Positions 1 through 9,365 of a DNA stretch of 64,000 nucleotides are shown piece after piece. Each line of letters starts with the position of its first letter. Positions within the stretch are counted from its first letter, which is position 1. The stretch is from Bacteroidaceae bacterium. GTDB taxonomy: Bacteria > Bacteroidota > Bacteroidia > Bacteroidales > Bacteroidaceae. The stretch covers positions 22,615 through 86,614 of the forward strand of contig JAFYQK010000021.1 in the NCBI GenBank assembly GCA_017547165.1, read 5' to 3'. The position numbers and the translations under genes are program-made. Under the pieces are notes generated by a model, which was not told the origin of the DNA, did not search any database, and worked only from the letters and a program-made list of their open reading frames with translations.

Positions 1-284
1 CTGTAATCACGATGTTGGTTGGCATATGCAAGAGTTGCTTTTGCTATCGGATTACGTCCTAAACCGAGATGATACAATTTTGCATGATGCGTCTCAAAAA
101 CGACAATCAAGTCAAGTAAACTCTCTCGGTTACTCAGTTGGCCAAACATCATTGCAAGCATCTGATTCCAACAAGTGAATTGCTTCACATAACGATTGCC
201 GTCATACTTGCGAACATAGTTGTTGAACTGAGTTCTATTTAGGAAAGCTGTAAGTTGTGCAAAAACGTATCGGTCTTGAAACAT
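1..284 (-). mobile_element. IS4-type transposase, N-terminal part, cut by window edge
   Basis: Reading the minus strand from the ATG at 284 gives 94 residues with no stop, starting MFQDRYVFAQLTAFLNRTQF and containing CWNQMLAMMFGQLSNRESLL. This is the start of the DUF4372-type N-terminal domain found on many Bacteroidota IS4-family transposases. The catalytic DDE part lies outside the window, so it cannot be judged whether the element is intact. A -7 like box (TAACTTTG on the minus strand, 307-314) sits about 23 bp upstream of the start. The outer end of the element is probably between 314 and about 410; GGACAGTAG at 399-407 is a possible terminal repeat, but without the other end this is a guess. 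Confidence 0.75.
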
Positions 285-306
285 AGCAGTCAAATGATTT
301 TGCCTG

Positions 307-314
307 CAAAGTTA
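307..314 (-). promoter_or_regulatory. -7 box of the transposase gene
   Basis: The minus strand reads TAACTTTG here, matching the Bacteroidota TAnnTTTG -7 box, 22 bp before the transposase ATG. No clear -33 TTTG was assigned. Confidence 0.4.
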
Positions 315-569
315 CAGATTCAAGTCCGTTTCATTTTGAAAACCTACTTAATAGACTATATTTCAATTATTTCTAAGAACGATTAACTTACTTTTATTGG
401 ACAGTAGTGAAATGTCTATGCAAATATATATAAAAAAGCGATACCTTTTAGCGTCTGCATTATAAAATTTGCAGAGTAAATGACTTGTTAACGTTTTTTG
501 TGTCTTACTTGGCTTGAGGTTAAATAGGTATTTTCGGAAAGCTGGTTAATGGTTTGGATTATTTTTATC
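315..569. other. Intergenic stretch, IS end and helicase 3' flank
   Basis: No open frame of note. It probably holds the outer end of the IS element and the 3' flank of the helicase gene. No convincing terminator hairpin was found. Confidence 0.4.
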
Positions 570-1997
570 CTATTCTTCTATTTGTACTTCTGGCCAATTG
601 ACAAGATATACATGTCTTGTGGCGCGGGTAATAGCTGTGTATAACCATCTGATATAGTCTTCGTTAAGCATATCTTCAGTGATATATCCTTGGTCGATAT
701 AAACATCTTCCCATTGTCCTCCTTGTGCCTTGTGGCAAGTGATGGCATAAGCATATTTGATTTGTAATGCTCCATAGTGACGGTCATTTTTGACAGCCGT
801 CATTAGATCCCTCTTGTTTTTTATTTCTGAATAGTCTTCACAGACCTGTGTGAACAAACTCTGTTGCTGTTCTTTGGTTAAAGCTGGAGCGTCAGAATGT
901 AGTGTGTCAAGCAACACTACTGTGTTCAATTCTGTCGGAACTCCTTCTTCTTTATTTTCCTCCCCTTGATTGTTGTTCCTATCTAAAAGTTTCAACGAAG
1001 CATCTGCAAATCTAAATCCATAGAGTTCCCTTTCATTGTATATGCGCGTTACTTCTGCCATTTCTCCGTTGGCAATAAGGTCCTTGTTGTTCAGGTATTT
1101 GTTTTTGGCTACCATAACCATATCGCCCCCACCGAGTTCGCAATCATAATCAAGAATACGATTTCTAATGCCCATGTTGTATATGTTGGCCCTTTTGTTG
1201 CTTCTTGTTATAACGATAGTTCCTTCCTTGCTGCAATTCCAATAACTTTGCTCAAGGCTTTCTATTAGTTCTTCACCGCTAACAACCGAAATATCAGGAA
1301 ATGATATACGTATTTTGGGGATTGCATCATAATTTTCTATACATTGTCTCAATGTTGTCGCATTCCATAGAATACCAGACGAATCTAATTGCCTTACAAC
1401 CTGTGTCAGTTCTGCGGAAATTACCCTCATTCCATATCCTTCTAATTCTGTTCTTTCTAAGGCGGGAGAGCATATTTCACCTATAGGAGGTAGCTGTGCA
1501 GTATCTCCAATAATAATAAGTTTGCACCCTTGGCACGAATACACAAACTGAATAAGATCATCAAGAATCCTCCCGTCCCCAAATACGCTTCCTGCTAGTC
1601 CGTCATTTGCAATCATAGAAGCTTCGTCTACTATGTATAAAGTATTTGTCTTCAAGTTTGGAGCAGCGGTAAATCTTTCATCTCCAAAAGTTTTTTGTCT
1701 GTAAATATGCTTATGTATTGTGCCAGCTGGGAACTGGGCATAAGCACCCATAACTTTGGCCGCCCTGCCGGTTGGTGCAAGGAGAACTACGCGTTGCTTT
1801 AGTATCTGTAGTGTTTTTACTAAAGCACCCACTAACGAGGTTTTGCCTGTGCCAGCATAGCCTTTCAGCAAAAAAATGCTATCATCCTCTCTGCTCAGCA
1901 GAAAGTCGCACCATAAACCAATAACATAATTCTGTTCTTGTGTAGGTTCGTGATGAAAGTTTTCAAGTATTAAGGCTCTGAAATCTTCACTTATCAT
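570..1997 (-). CDS. RecD-like ATP-dependent DNA helicase (superfamily 1)
   Basis: A 475-residue AAA/RecD-like helicase. Walker A is GYAGTGKT near residue 46, followed by the PTGRAAKVM segment typical of RecD/TraA-type helicases. Walker B is in YIVDEASM, the GDTAQLPPIG motif III follows, and the C-terminal UvrD-like motif is YAITCHKAQGGQWEDV. The order and spacing of the motifs are complete, so an active 5'-3' DNA helicase is expected, acting in the cytoplasm in recombination or repair. It is shorter than RecD2 and lacks RecBCD partners nearby, so it looks like the stand-alone helicase common in Bacteroidales. It diverges from the gene at 2095 across about 100 bp. Function is inferred from family membership; the family assignment is strong. 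Confidence 0.88.
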   Translation of the reverse strand: MISEDFRALILENFHHEPTQEQNYVIGLWCDFLLSREDDSIFLLKGYAGTGKTSLVGALVKTLQILKQRVVLLAPTGRAAKVMGAYAQFPAGTIHKHIYRQKTFGDERFTAAPNLKTNTLYIVDEASMIANDGLAGSVFGDGRILDDLIQFVYSCQGCKLIIIGDTAQLPPIGEICSPALERTELEGYGMRVISAELTQVVRQLDSSGILWNATTLRQCIENYDAIPKIRISFPDISVVSGEELIESLEQSYWNCSKEGTIVITRSNKRANIYNMGIRNRILDYDCELGGGDMVMVAKNKYLNNKDLIANGEMAEVTRIYNERELYGFRFADASLKLLDRNNNQGEENKEEGVPTELNTVVLLDTLHSDAPALTKEQQQSLFTQVCEDYSEIKNKRDLMTAVKNDRHYGALQIKYAYAITCHKAQGGQWEDVYIDQGYITEDMLNEDYIRWLYTAITRATRHVYLVNWPEVQIEE

Positions 1998-2049
1998 AAA
2001 ACTTTAATAAAAAAAAGAGTGAAAATATCGTTAGTTGGATTCTTTTTCT

Positions 2050-2057
2050 TAACTTTG
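2050..2057 (+). promoter_or_regulatory. -7 box before the 2095 gene
   Basis: TAACTTTG matches the Bacteroidota TAnnTTTG box and lies about 38 bp upstream of the start codon. No well-spaced -33 TTTG was seen. Confidence 0.45.
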
Positions 2058-2094
2058 CGATGCGAATGTACAAAAATAAAATGAAATAAAGGAC

Positions 2095-2787
2095 ATGAGA
2101 AAACTAATTAATTCGGTATTGACCGTATGTGCTATTGCCTTGGGCATTTTGTGTTGGCGCAGTATTCAGGACGACATTAACTTCGAAAAGGATGTGGCAT
2201 ATCGTGAAGCACAGGTAAAGGTTCGTTTGCTTCAGATTAAGGCTGCCGAGGAAGCTTACAAGCAACAGCACCCAGAGGGAGCATATTGTGCAGACTGGAA
2301 TGTGTTGATTGAATTTGTTAAGAATGGTAAGTTGCCTATTGTTATCAAGGAAGGTGTTCTTTCTGATTGGCACATGGAGCATGGTTTGACAGAAGCAAAG
2401 GCTGCGGCTATCATCAATAGCGGTAATGCTGAAGAAATAGCTAAGAATTTCCTTACAGGTTTCCGTCGTGATACTATTTGGGTATCTTTGGTAGATAGTC
2501 TTTATAAAGGCTTGAATCTTAATTATGACTCTCTCCGTTATATCCCCTTCTCTCAAGGTGATACTTTTGAAATTATCGCATGTCCCAATACCACAAAGAG
2601 TGGTGCTATCATTCAGGTGATGGAGTGTAATGCCCCTATTTCAAGCTATCTTAAAGGTATGGGTAAGTTAGGCGACAGAATGATTAAGAACAAGATAGTA
2701 GAGTCAGAGGAGCGTGGTTCATATCCTGGCTTAAAAATCGGTGAAGCTGGTAATGCATGGAATAACAATGCCGGTAACTGGGAATAA
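2095..2787 (+). CDS. Conserved membrane-anchored hypothetical protein
   Basis: A 230-residue protein with one N-terminal hydrophobic segment (residues 5-22, LINSVLTVCAIALGILCW) and a soluble remainder. Residues 30-60 are a charged helix (YREAQVKVRLLQIKAAEEAY), so the architecture resembles a pilin-like membrane anchor followed by a helical spine, although no prepilin cleavage motif was identified. I do not recognise a named domain. It starts a likely operon: the next gene (DUF3822) begins inside its last codons. The pairing with DUF3822 and rsmD suggests a conserved housekeeping cluster, but a function cannot be given. Confidence 0.75.
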   Translation: MRKLINSVLTVCAIALGILCWRSIQDDINFEKDVAYREAQVKVRLLQIKAAEEAYKQQHPEGAYCADWNVLIEFVKNGKLPIVIKEGVLSDWHMEHGLTEAKAAAIINSGNAEEIAKNFLTGFRRDTIWVSLVDSLYKGLNLNYDSLRYIPFSQGDTFEIIACPNTTKSGAIIQVMECNAPISSYLKGMGKLGDRMIKNKIVESEERGSYPGLKIGEAGNAWNNNAGNWE

Positions 2788-3508
2788 ATCTTTATTAAAC
2801 TATAGCCTGTCCATCCGTCTTTGTACGGATGGATTTTCTTTTCTTGTAAGTAGTCTTGGTTCGGGTCAGACGCTGTTACAAGAAACCTTGCGTTGTGGAG
2901 ATAAAGAGACAATGTCTGAAGCTCTTGTTCGTGGACTTCAACTGCCTCGTATTGCAGGCAGACACTACGAACGTGTTATTCTTTATTCTACCTTGCCAAG
3001 CACTCGTGTGCCTCTTGACGAATTCCGGCGTGAGGATATGCTAGCGTTGTATCGTCTGACATTTTCAGGGGGGGCGTATCGTCCCGAGGAAATGTGCTTT
3101 CAGGTACTCCCTTCTTTGGAGGTGGTGGAGATATTTCCTCTTCAGATTTCAATTGTGCAAGCATTGAAGCAACACTTTCCTAGTGCTCTTGTTCAGGGAC
3201 TTTATGGAGCAATGTTGTGCCATATTGCAGAGATGCAGCAGGGAAGCATGTTGCCGGTGAGTTATCATGCCGTTGTACTTGATGGTGGAGTATTGATTGC
3301 GACGTTGAACCGTGGCAAATTACATTATGCTAACATTTTTCGTGCCGTAGGTAATCAAAACATATTGTATTTCATACTTTATGTATGGAAAACTCTGGCA
3401 TTAGATGCGTGGCACGACTTGTGTACGCTATACTCTGCAGATCAGGATTTATATAATGAGGTTTGCCAATATCTCGCAAATGTGGAGCTTCGTGATATGA
3501 ATATTTAA
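2768..3508 (+). CDS. DUF3822 family protein
   Basis: A protein of 246 residues if the ATG at 2768 is used; in-frame GTG 2741 and ATG 2753 upstream are alternatives. The chosen start gives MPVTGNKSLLNYSLSIRLCTDGF, where the SIRLCTDGFSFLV segment is the usual N-terminus of DUF3822 proteins in Bacteroidales. The family has an actin/hexokinase-like fold by repute, but its role is unknown. Its first 20 bp overlap the end of the preceding gene, so translation is probably coupled, and rsmD follows after 209 bp. DUF3822 next to rsmD is a recurring order in Bacteroidales. It contains a G7 run (3069-3075) within codons for Gly-Gly-Ala. Confidence 0.7.
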   Translation: MPVTGNKSLLNYSLSIRLCTDGFSFLVSSLGSGQTLLQETLRCGDKETMSEALVRGLQLPRIAGRHYERVILYSTLPSTRVPLDEFRREDMLALYRLTFSGGAYRPEEMCFQVLPSLEVVEIFPLQISIVQALKQHFPSALVQGLYGAMLCHIAEMQQGSMLPVSYHAVVLDGGVLIATLNRGKLHYANIFRAVGNQNILYFILYVWKTLALDAWHDLCTLYSADQDLYNEVCQYLANVELRDMNI

Positions 3509-3689
3509 TATACTCTAATCGCTTTAGGTAGGTTTTAAAAATTACCCTCGTGTTATTTAATGTCTGTTGTGCCGTAGATTAGAACAAGCATCGTGGTCTA
3601 TGTGAGTAATTCAAAAGAAAACTAAAAAGATACAAGCAAGAGATATTAAAGAACCGCAGTTATTGGAATTCTACCTTTTAAATTGTAAA

Positions 3690-3712
3690 CTAATTTATAG
3701 AATCTACCTTTA
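3690..3712 (+). repeat. Short intergenic repeat, copy 1
   Basis: The segment CTAATTTATAGAATCTACC plus TTTA occurs again with one mismatch (T to C) at 48568-48590. In this copy a related GAATTCTACCTTTTA lies just upstream at 3666-3680, in direct orientation. It sits immediately before rsmD. Confidence 0.45.
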
Positions 3713-3717
3713 TTAAT

Positions 3718-4251
3718 ATGCGTGTAATTACAGGAAAATACAAGGGGCGTCATTTTGAAATTCCTCGTAGTTTTAAGGCAAGACCTACCACGGATTTTGC
3801 CAAGGAAAACCTATTTAATGTTCTTAACTCCTACATTGATTGGGACGCAGAACCTATAGCTCTTGATTTGTTCGCAGGTACAGGTAGCATTACTTTGGAA
3901 CTTCTTTCTCGTGGTTGTTCTCGTGTCATCTGTATTGAGAAAGATCCGCTTCATTTTCGCTTCATCAAAGAGTTTTTAGATAAACTTCAGGAGTTGTCAG
4001 CTATACCTATTAGGGGAGATGTTTTTAAATATATAAGCCAATGTCGAGAAAAATTTGATTTCATATTCGCCGATCCCCCATATATTCTTAAGGAAATTCC
4101 TGAACTGCCAGATATGATTTTGGAGCGCAATATGCTTAAGGAGGGTGGTCTCCTTGTTATTGAACACGGAAAGGATCACAGTTTTGTAAATCATCCACGT
4201 TTTGTGGAACATCGTCACTATGGTAGTGTGAACTTCTCTTTCTTTCAATAG
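3718..4251 (+). CDS. rsmD: 16S rRNA (guanine(966)-N(2))-methyltransferase RsmD
   Basis: A 177-residue class I SAM methyltransferase that methylates G966 of 16S rRNA in the small subunit. The N-terminus MRVITGKYKGRHFEIP and the RPTTDFAKENLFN segment are diagnostic of RsmD. The SAM-binding motif I is LDLFAGTGSITLELLSRG (about residues 49-66), the acidic ribose-binding residue is in IEKD, and the catalytic motif IV is ADPPY (about residues 119-123). Length matches the family. It follows DUF3822 and is followed, after about 140 bp, by the large fusion gene, which has its own promoter. Confidence 0.93.
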   Translation: MRVITGKYKGRHFEIPRSFKARPTTDFAKENLFNVLNSYIDWDAEPIALDLFAGTGSITLELLSRGCSRVICIEKDPLHFRFIKEFLDKLQELSAIPIRGDVFKYISQCREKFDFIFADPPYILKEIPELPDMILERNMLKEGGLLVIEHGKDHSFVNHPRFVEHRHYGSVNFSFFQ

Positions 4252-4341
4252 TTTAATTCTCAAAGGCATGTCATCTTATGTATGCTATGCCAAATACTTG
4301 TAATTTACCGCTATAATACTCCCCGTTAGTCGTCAATACTT

Positions 4342-4373
4342 TTTGGTGATGTCGGGGATTTTGTGTATATTTG
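4342..4373 (+). promoter_or_regulatory. Canonical Bacteroidota promoter of the 4392 fusion gene
   Basis: TTTG at 4342-4345, a 20 bp spacer and TATATTTG at 4366-4373. The spacing fits the Bacteroidota primary sigma factor. Because the -7 box covers a possible TTG start at 4371, it also decides the gene start: the ATG at 4392, giving a leader of roughly 12 nt. Confidence 0.7.
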
Positions 4374-4391
4374 CACAAAACTGCATTAAAA

Positions 4392-7300
4392 ATGAATAGA
4401 CAAATTGATTGCTTTATTCCTTGGTCTGACGACTCGCAATGTGTTCTTACCAAGCAAGCGTTGATATCCGATAACAATGTTGCCAATGTTTTACAGTTAA
4501 CAGAAAGTGTTGGTGCTACCAAAACAATAAAATATATTGCAGAAACGGCTTCGGCACCATATGTGTTGCTTTACACCAAGTACGATACTTTGCAGCTTGG
4601 ATTTCATGCTCTTGATCGCATGCTCACTGTGGCTAAAGACTATGATGCCTTAATGCTCTATGCGGATCATTATATAGAATTACCTTCTGGCAAACGTCAG
4701 CCAATGCCATTGATAGATTATCAGGTGGGTAGTGTAAGAGATGATTTTCAGATGGGTAGTTTGCTTCTTCTAAAGACTGAGGTATTAAAGAGGTATATTT
4801 CTCAGCCTAATCTGCATCGTTATCAATATGCTGCCCTATACGATTTGCGCCTCTTCCTGTCACGCGAGAAATTGCCGGTCCATATTCAGGAGTTTCTTTA
4901 TACAGAGGTGGAGACTGATACTCGTTTGTCTGGACAGAAACAGTTTGACTATGTGGATCCTCGTAATAGGGTTCGCCAGGTAGAACTTGAACGTGCATGT
5001 ACGCGCCATTTGCGTGCTATCAATGCGTATCTCCATGCCGGAGAGTTTGATACCATCAAGTTTGAGGATTCTGATAAGTTTAATGTAGAAGCTACTGTTG
5101 TAATACCCGTTCGTGATCGTGTTCGTACTATAGCAGATGCTATTGAGAGTGTACTTAAGCAGAAAACCGCCTTTACCTTTAATATAATGGTGGTTGATAA
5201 CGGATCTACTGATGGTACATCTAATGTAATAGAAAAATATACTGCCGACCCTAGAGTTATTCATATCCAGCCTCAACGCAATGACTTAGGTATTGGTGGA
5301 TGTTGGAATATGGCTGTTCATGACGATAGGGTGGGACGTTTTGTAGTACAGTTGGATAGTGATGATCTCTATAGTGGGGAAGATACTTTGCAGCGCATTG
5401 TGGACATGTTCTTCCAAGAGAATGCCGCAATGGTGATTGGAAGCTATAGAATGTGTGATTTCCAACTTGAAACTTTGCCTCCAGGTTTGATTGATCACCG
5501 CGAATGGACTTCTCAAAATGGACGCAACAATGCTTTGCGCATTAATGGTCTCGGTGCCCCACGTGCATTCTATACTCCTGTTTTGAGGGAATTACAAATT
5601 CCCAATACTAGTTATGGCGAGGATTATGCTTTAGGTCTTATGATAAGCCGTCGTTATCGTATCGGACGCATCTATGATGAGTTGTATCTGTGTCGCAGAT
5701 GGGAAGGTAATAGTGATGCGGCTTTAAGTCAGGAGAAAATAAATAGGAACAATTCTTATAAGGATCAGTTGCGTACTCAAGAGATACAAGCTAGATGTCT
5801 TTTGAATAAATTGTGGCAACACGAAGTAAATGCCGAGGAAGTGGAGAACTTCTTCCAATCAGAAGTGGAGAATTGGGATCTTGCGCGTGATAATTACGCT
5901 AACCTTGATAAGGCAGAAAGCCGCACCCTCGTCCTTAAGTCAGAAGACGGTAGACTTGCTGATAGCCGAGGTCTGCAAGAGATTAGTCTTGCTGTTCAAT
6001 GGAATCCTGCCCGTATTGTCTCTACAGGAGCAAGTGTTACACCTGAGGCCATTGAGGCGCGCCCCTGTTTCCTTTGTGATCACAACCGACCAAAGCAACA
6101 GAGTTCACTTAAGATGGAAAAGCATTACCAAATATTGGTAAATCCATATCCCATTCTTCCTCAGCACTTCACAATTCCTGCGCGTCGACACACTCCCCAG
6201 CAGATATGGACCCATTTTGGGACAATGCGTCATATGGCGTGGACAATGCCTAAACACATCGTATTCTACAATGGTCCGAAGTGCGGAGCTTCTTGTCCCG
6301 ATCACATGCATCTTCAAGCTGGTCTGCGTGGCATAGTGCCAATAGAGAGGGATTGGAAGATGTACGAAAACAACCTGCGTAAAATATATCCTCTTACAGG
6401 CGAACAGACTGCCTCAATGCACGAGGCAGGTAACAATAGCGATAGATGTGGACTATTTGTACTTGAAGGTTATCCATGTCCCGTGTTTGTTATACGTAGT
6501 TTGCCTTCAGATACCGATAGTCTTTTGTGCCAAAGATTATATCAAACATTGCCTGTTATTGAAGGCGAAACAGAACCACGCATCAACCTTATTGCATGGC
6601 GTCAGGAAGGAGGAATTGGCAGAGAGGACGAAATAGTTACCGTTATTTTCCCACGTAAGAAACATCGTCCCAACTGTTATTATGCTGATGGCGAAGAACG
6701 CCTGGTGGTTTCTCCTGGTGCTTTGGATATGGGTGGTTTGTTGATCACTCCCCGTGAGGAGGATTTTCGTCGCATTACTTCCGAACACTTCGTATGCATA
6801 TTGCAGGAGGTTAGTTTGACCACTGAAGAGATACAACCTATTATTGCCAGCATTACCGATGCTCCGCAAGAGGAAAAAACATCCCTTGGATCAATGTCTA
6901 ATGCCCACCCAGTATCGGTGCCCGGGTATGAACAAGCCGAGGAAACTCAGGTTGCTGTGGGTATTATGAGTGACACTAGAATATCGTTCCAAATCAATGG
7001 AGAATATACAGCTAAAGGACATAATGTCAGTGGTGTCCAAGAGGTGGAACTGGAGGATGGTTCTATCCGCTGGAACGGTCAGTTATATCAAGATCTTACA
7101 TTCCGTCCAGTAGAACAACCCGATGGCGCGGTATCAAGTTTCTCATTACATAATGTTACCATAGGTGTTAGTTTCCATTGGGAACGTCAAGAGATGCAGA
7201 CTTTCCAGGGTATACTTAATTTCACCGTTCACGAAGATAAGATAGTTGCCATAAACAAACTTTCTGTTGAGGATTATCTCTCAAGTGTCATTTCAAGTGA

Positions 7301-8189
7301 GATGAATGCCAATTGTCCGAAGGAGTTCCTTAAGGCTGCCGCAGTGATAAGTCGAAGTTGGCTTCTTGCACAAATACAAAAGCGCAAGTCACTGGGAGAG
7401 CAGAATCAAGCATTTTTTGCTTTCACAAAGACAGATAAAGAGATAGTTCGATGGCGCGATCGTGAGGACCATACCATCTTTGATGTCTGTGCTGACGATC
7501 ATTGTCAAAGATATCAAGGCATCACTCGTGCCACCAATCCCCAAGCGCGTGAGGCTGTAGAGTCTACACGAGGCGAAGTACTGGTGTATGAAGGAGAAAT
7601 ATGTGACGCACGTTTCTCTAAATGTTGTGGTGGTAGAACCGAGGAGTTTAAGTATGCTTGGGAGAATATTCATAAGCCATATTTGCAAAGTGTTGCGGAT
7701 CCCTACTGTAATACTCATGATTGGGAACTGTTATCTCGTGTACTCAATAAATATGACCAAGAGACAGAGAATTTTTATGAATGGGATTTAACTATAAACC
7801 AGAAAGATTTGTCGGTATTGCTGAAAGAGCGATATGGATATGAGTTTGGAGAGATTCTTGCTCTAAATGCTATAGAGCGTGGTCCTGGAGGTCATCTTTC
7901 CAAACTTGAGATAGTAGGCACAGAGCATACCCTTGTTATTGGCAAGGAACTTGAGATACGCCGAGCCTTGAGCAAGACTCACCTTCTTTCCAGTGCTTTT
8001 GAAATTGCTCCGATTCTTGTGGATGGAACAGAGATACCTTGCGGCTTTAATCTTCATGGATATGGCTGGGGACATGGAGTCGGTATGTGTCAGATAGGTG
8101 CGGCGGTAATGGGCCAGCAGGGACATCCTTATCAAGATATATTGAAGTTCTACTATACTGGTGCCGATGTTGTTAAGGTAATAAAATAA
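4392..8189 (+). CDS. Three-part fusion: GT2 glycosyltransferase, DUF4922 HIT-like domain, SpoIID/LytB domain
   Basis: A 1265-residue protein starting [11 protein letters not shown]. Residues 1-200 resemble a degenerate glycosyltransferase fold. Residues about 234-480 are a GT2 catalytic domain ([28 protein letters not shown] at about 322-325, YGEDYALGL). Residues about 540-850 match DUF4922, a HIT/GalT-like nucleotide phosphorylase or transferase domain, with CFLCDHNRP (near 560) and the HxHxQ signature in DHMHLQAG (near 640). Residues about 950-1265 are a SpoIID/LytB domain ([41 protein letters not shown] near 1223), a family that includes peptidoglycan lytic transglycosylases. No signal peptide or membrane segment is visible, which is odd for a wall-acting SpoIID domain. 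Function is inferred: possibly assembly or turnover of a glycan. Domain calls are strong, the overall role is unknown. Confidence 0.85.
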   Translation: MNRQIDCFIPWSDDSQCVLTKQALISDNNVANVLQLTESVGATKTIKYIAETASAPYVLLYTKYDTLQLGFHALDRMLTVAKDYDALMLYADHYIELPSGKRQPMPLIDYQVGSVRDDFQMGSLLLLKTEVLKRYISQPNLHRYQYAALYDLRLFLSREKLPVHIQEFLYTEVETDTRLSGQKQFDYVDPRNRVRQVELERACTRHLRAINAYLHAGEFDTIKFEDSDKFNVEATVVIPVRDRVRTIADAIESVLKQKTAFTFNIMVVDNGSTDGTSNVIEKYTADPRVIHIQPQRNDLGIGGCWNMAVHDDRVGRFVVQLDSDDLYSGEDTLQRIVDMFFQENAAMVIGSYRMCDFQLETLPPGLIDHREWTSQNGRNNALRINGLGAPRAFYTPVLRELQIPNTSYGEDYALGLMISRRYRIGRIYDELYLCRRWEGNSDAALSQEKINRNNSYKDQLRTQEIQARCLLNKLWQHEVNAEEVENFFQSEVENWDLARDNYANLDKAESRTLVLKSEDGRLADSRGLQEISLAVQWNPARIVSTGASVTPEAIEARPCFLCDHNRPKQQSSLKMEKHYQILVNPYPILPQHFTIPARRHTPQQIWTHFGTMRHMAWTMPKHIVFYNGPKCGASCPDHMHLQAGLRGIVPIERDWKMYENNLRKIYPLTGEQTASMHEAGNNSDRCGLFVLEGYPCPVFVIRSLPSDTDSLLCQRLYQTLPVIEGETEPRINLIAWRQEGGIGREDEIVTVIFPRKKHRPNCYYADGEERLVVSPGALDMGGLLITPREEDFRRITSEHFVCILQEVSLTTEEIQPIIASITDAPQEEKTSLGSMSNAHPVSVPGYEQAEETQVAVGIMSDTRISFQINGEYTAKGHNVSGVQEVELEDGSIRWNGQLYQDLTFRPVEQPDGAVSSFSLHNVTIGVSFHWERQEMQTFQGILNFTVHEDKIVAINKLSVEDYLSSVISSEMNANCPKEFLKAAAVISRSWLLAQIQKRKSLGEQNQAFFAFTKTDKEIVRWRDREDHTIFDVCADDHCQRYQGITRATNPQAREAVESTRGEVLVYEGEICDARFSKCCGGRTEEFKYAWENIHKPYLQSVADPYCNTHDWELLSRVLNKYDQETENFYEWDLTINQKDLSVLLKERYGYEFGEILALNAIERGPGGHLSKLEIVGTEHTLVIGKELEIRRALSKTHLLSSAFEIAPILVDGTEIPCGFNLHGYGWGHGVGMCQIGAAVMGQQGHPYQDILKFYYTGADVVKVIK

Positions 8190-8205
8190 AAAGTCAATAT
8201 CCTTA

Positions 8206-9255
8206 GTGAAACAAGATATTCTAATAGCAGAGAACTTAGAGGCAAGTGTCACCTCTTCCATCAATAATGTGAGGTTTGATAAACTTGTTGTTCTTACCGA
8301 CACTACTACCAACCAACATTGTTGGCCATTGCTTTCTGCTCTGCCTGTTTTTAAAGGAGCGCATGTGATAACAATCGCCCCAACAGATGAGGCGAAAAAC
8401 CTTGCGACTCTGTCCGATGTGTGGATGGCTCTTCAGCAAGCTGGTGCATCGCGTCATTCTTTGCTTGTCAATTTGGGCGGTGGCATGGTTACTGACCTCG
8501 GAGGGTTCGCTGCAAGTACCTTCAAGCGTGGTATGGCATACATCAATATTCCTACCACATTGTTGTCACAGGTAGATGCCTCTGTTGGTGGCAAGACTGG
8601 AATAAATTTTGGTGGACTGAAGAACGAGATAGGTGTTTTTAATTGTGCTCGTACTGTAATTTTAAGTAGTGTTTTTCTACGAACACTCGACCACGCCAAT
8701 CTATTGTCGGGATATGCAGAAATGCTCAAACATGGATTGCTCAGTAATAATGAGAACTGGTATGAGTTGTTGTCATTCGATTTAGAAAATCCCAACTTTG
8801 ACCAACTTCAGCAGCTGGTGGCAAAGAGCGTGGCCATAAAGGAGTCGGTCGTTAATCAAGACCCCACGGAAAATGGTATCCGCAAGGCTCTGAACTTGGG
8901 ACATACAGCAGCACATGCCATTGAGAGTCTTGCCTTGCAAGAGGGGCGTACTGTATTGCACGGATATGCTGTGGCTTGGGGATTGATGATGGAATTGTAT
9001 CTCAGTGTTCGTAAATGTGGTTTCTCGGCTAAAGTTATGCATCAGTTAGAGGCTTTTGTAAAGCAGCACTATGGCAAGTTTCAATATGAGTGCAAGCACT
9101 ATGAGATGCTGTACAACTTTATGACCCACGACAAGAAAAACCAAAGTGGCATTGTCAATTTCACTCTAATGGCCAGTATTGGAGATATCTGCATAAACCA
9201 GACAGCTACTCAATATGAAATAGAAGAAATGCTTGATTATTATCGGGAGAACTGA
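8206..9255 (+). CDS. aroB: 3-dehydroquinate synthase AroB
   Basis: A 349-residue enzyme that converts DAHP to 3-dehydroquinate, step two of the shikimate pathway, using NAD and a divalent metal. NAD-binding LLVNLGGGMVTDLGGF (residues 84-99), the PTTLLSQVDASVGGKTGIN block, the metal-ligand segment SGYAEMLKHG and NLGHTAAHAIES plus LHGYAVAWG carry the usual metal and catalytic residues. The start is GTG at 8206, 16 bp after the fusion gene's stop, so the two are probably co-transcribed. The first metal-site Glu and both His regions appear intact. Confidence 0.93.
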   Translation: MKQDILIAENLEASVTSSINNVRFDKLVVLTDTTTNQHCWPLLSALPVFKGAHVITIAPTDEAKNLATLSDVWMALQQAGASRHSLLVNLGGGMVTDLGGFAASTFKRGMAYINIPTTLLSQVDASVGGKTGINFGGLKNEIGVFNCARTVILSSVFLRTLDHANLLSGYAEMLKHGLLSNNENWYELLSFDLENPNFDQLQQLVAKSVAIKESVVNQDPTENGIRKALNLGHTAAHAIESLALQEGRTVLHGYAVAWGLMMELYLSVRKCGFSAKVMHQLEAFVKQHYGKFQYECKHYEMLYNFMTHDKKNQSGIVNFTLMASIGDICINQTATQYEIEEMLDYYREN

Positions 9256-9365
9256 TTTCCAATAGACGTTACTTTTAAGATATTATAAAGTTTTTTGTAT
9301 AAATAAATTAAACTTTATTGTCGTTTTCTTGTCACATAAATTAATGTGTCTGATATAATTTTTTT

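Noticed and set aside
550-565. A 16-bp string TGGTTTGGATTATTTT is shared with 63958-63973.
   Set aside because: In a window of this size one 16-mer match between two AT-rich sites is expected by chance. No flanking similarity was found.
4371-4391. TTG start of the fusion gene at 4371.
   Set aside because: It lies inside the -7 box of a well-spaced promoter, so it would be upstream of the transcript start.
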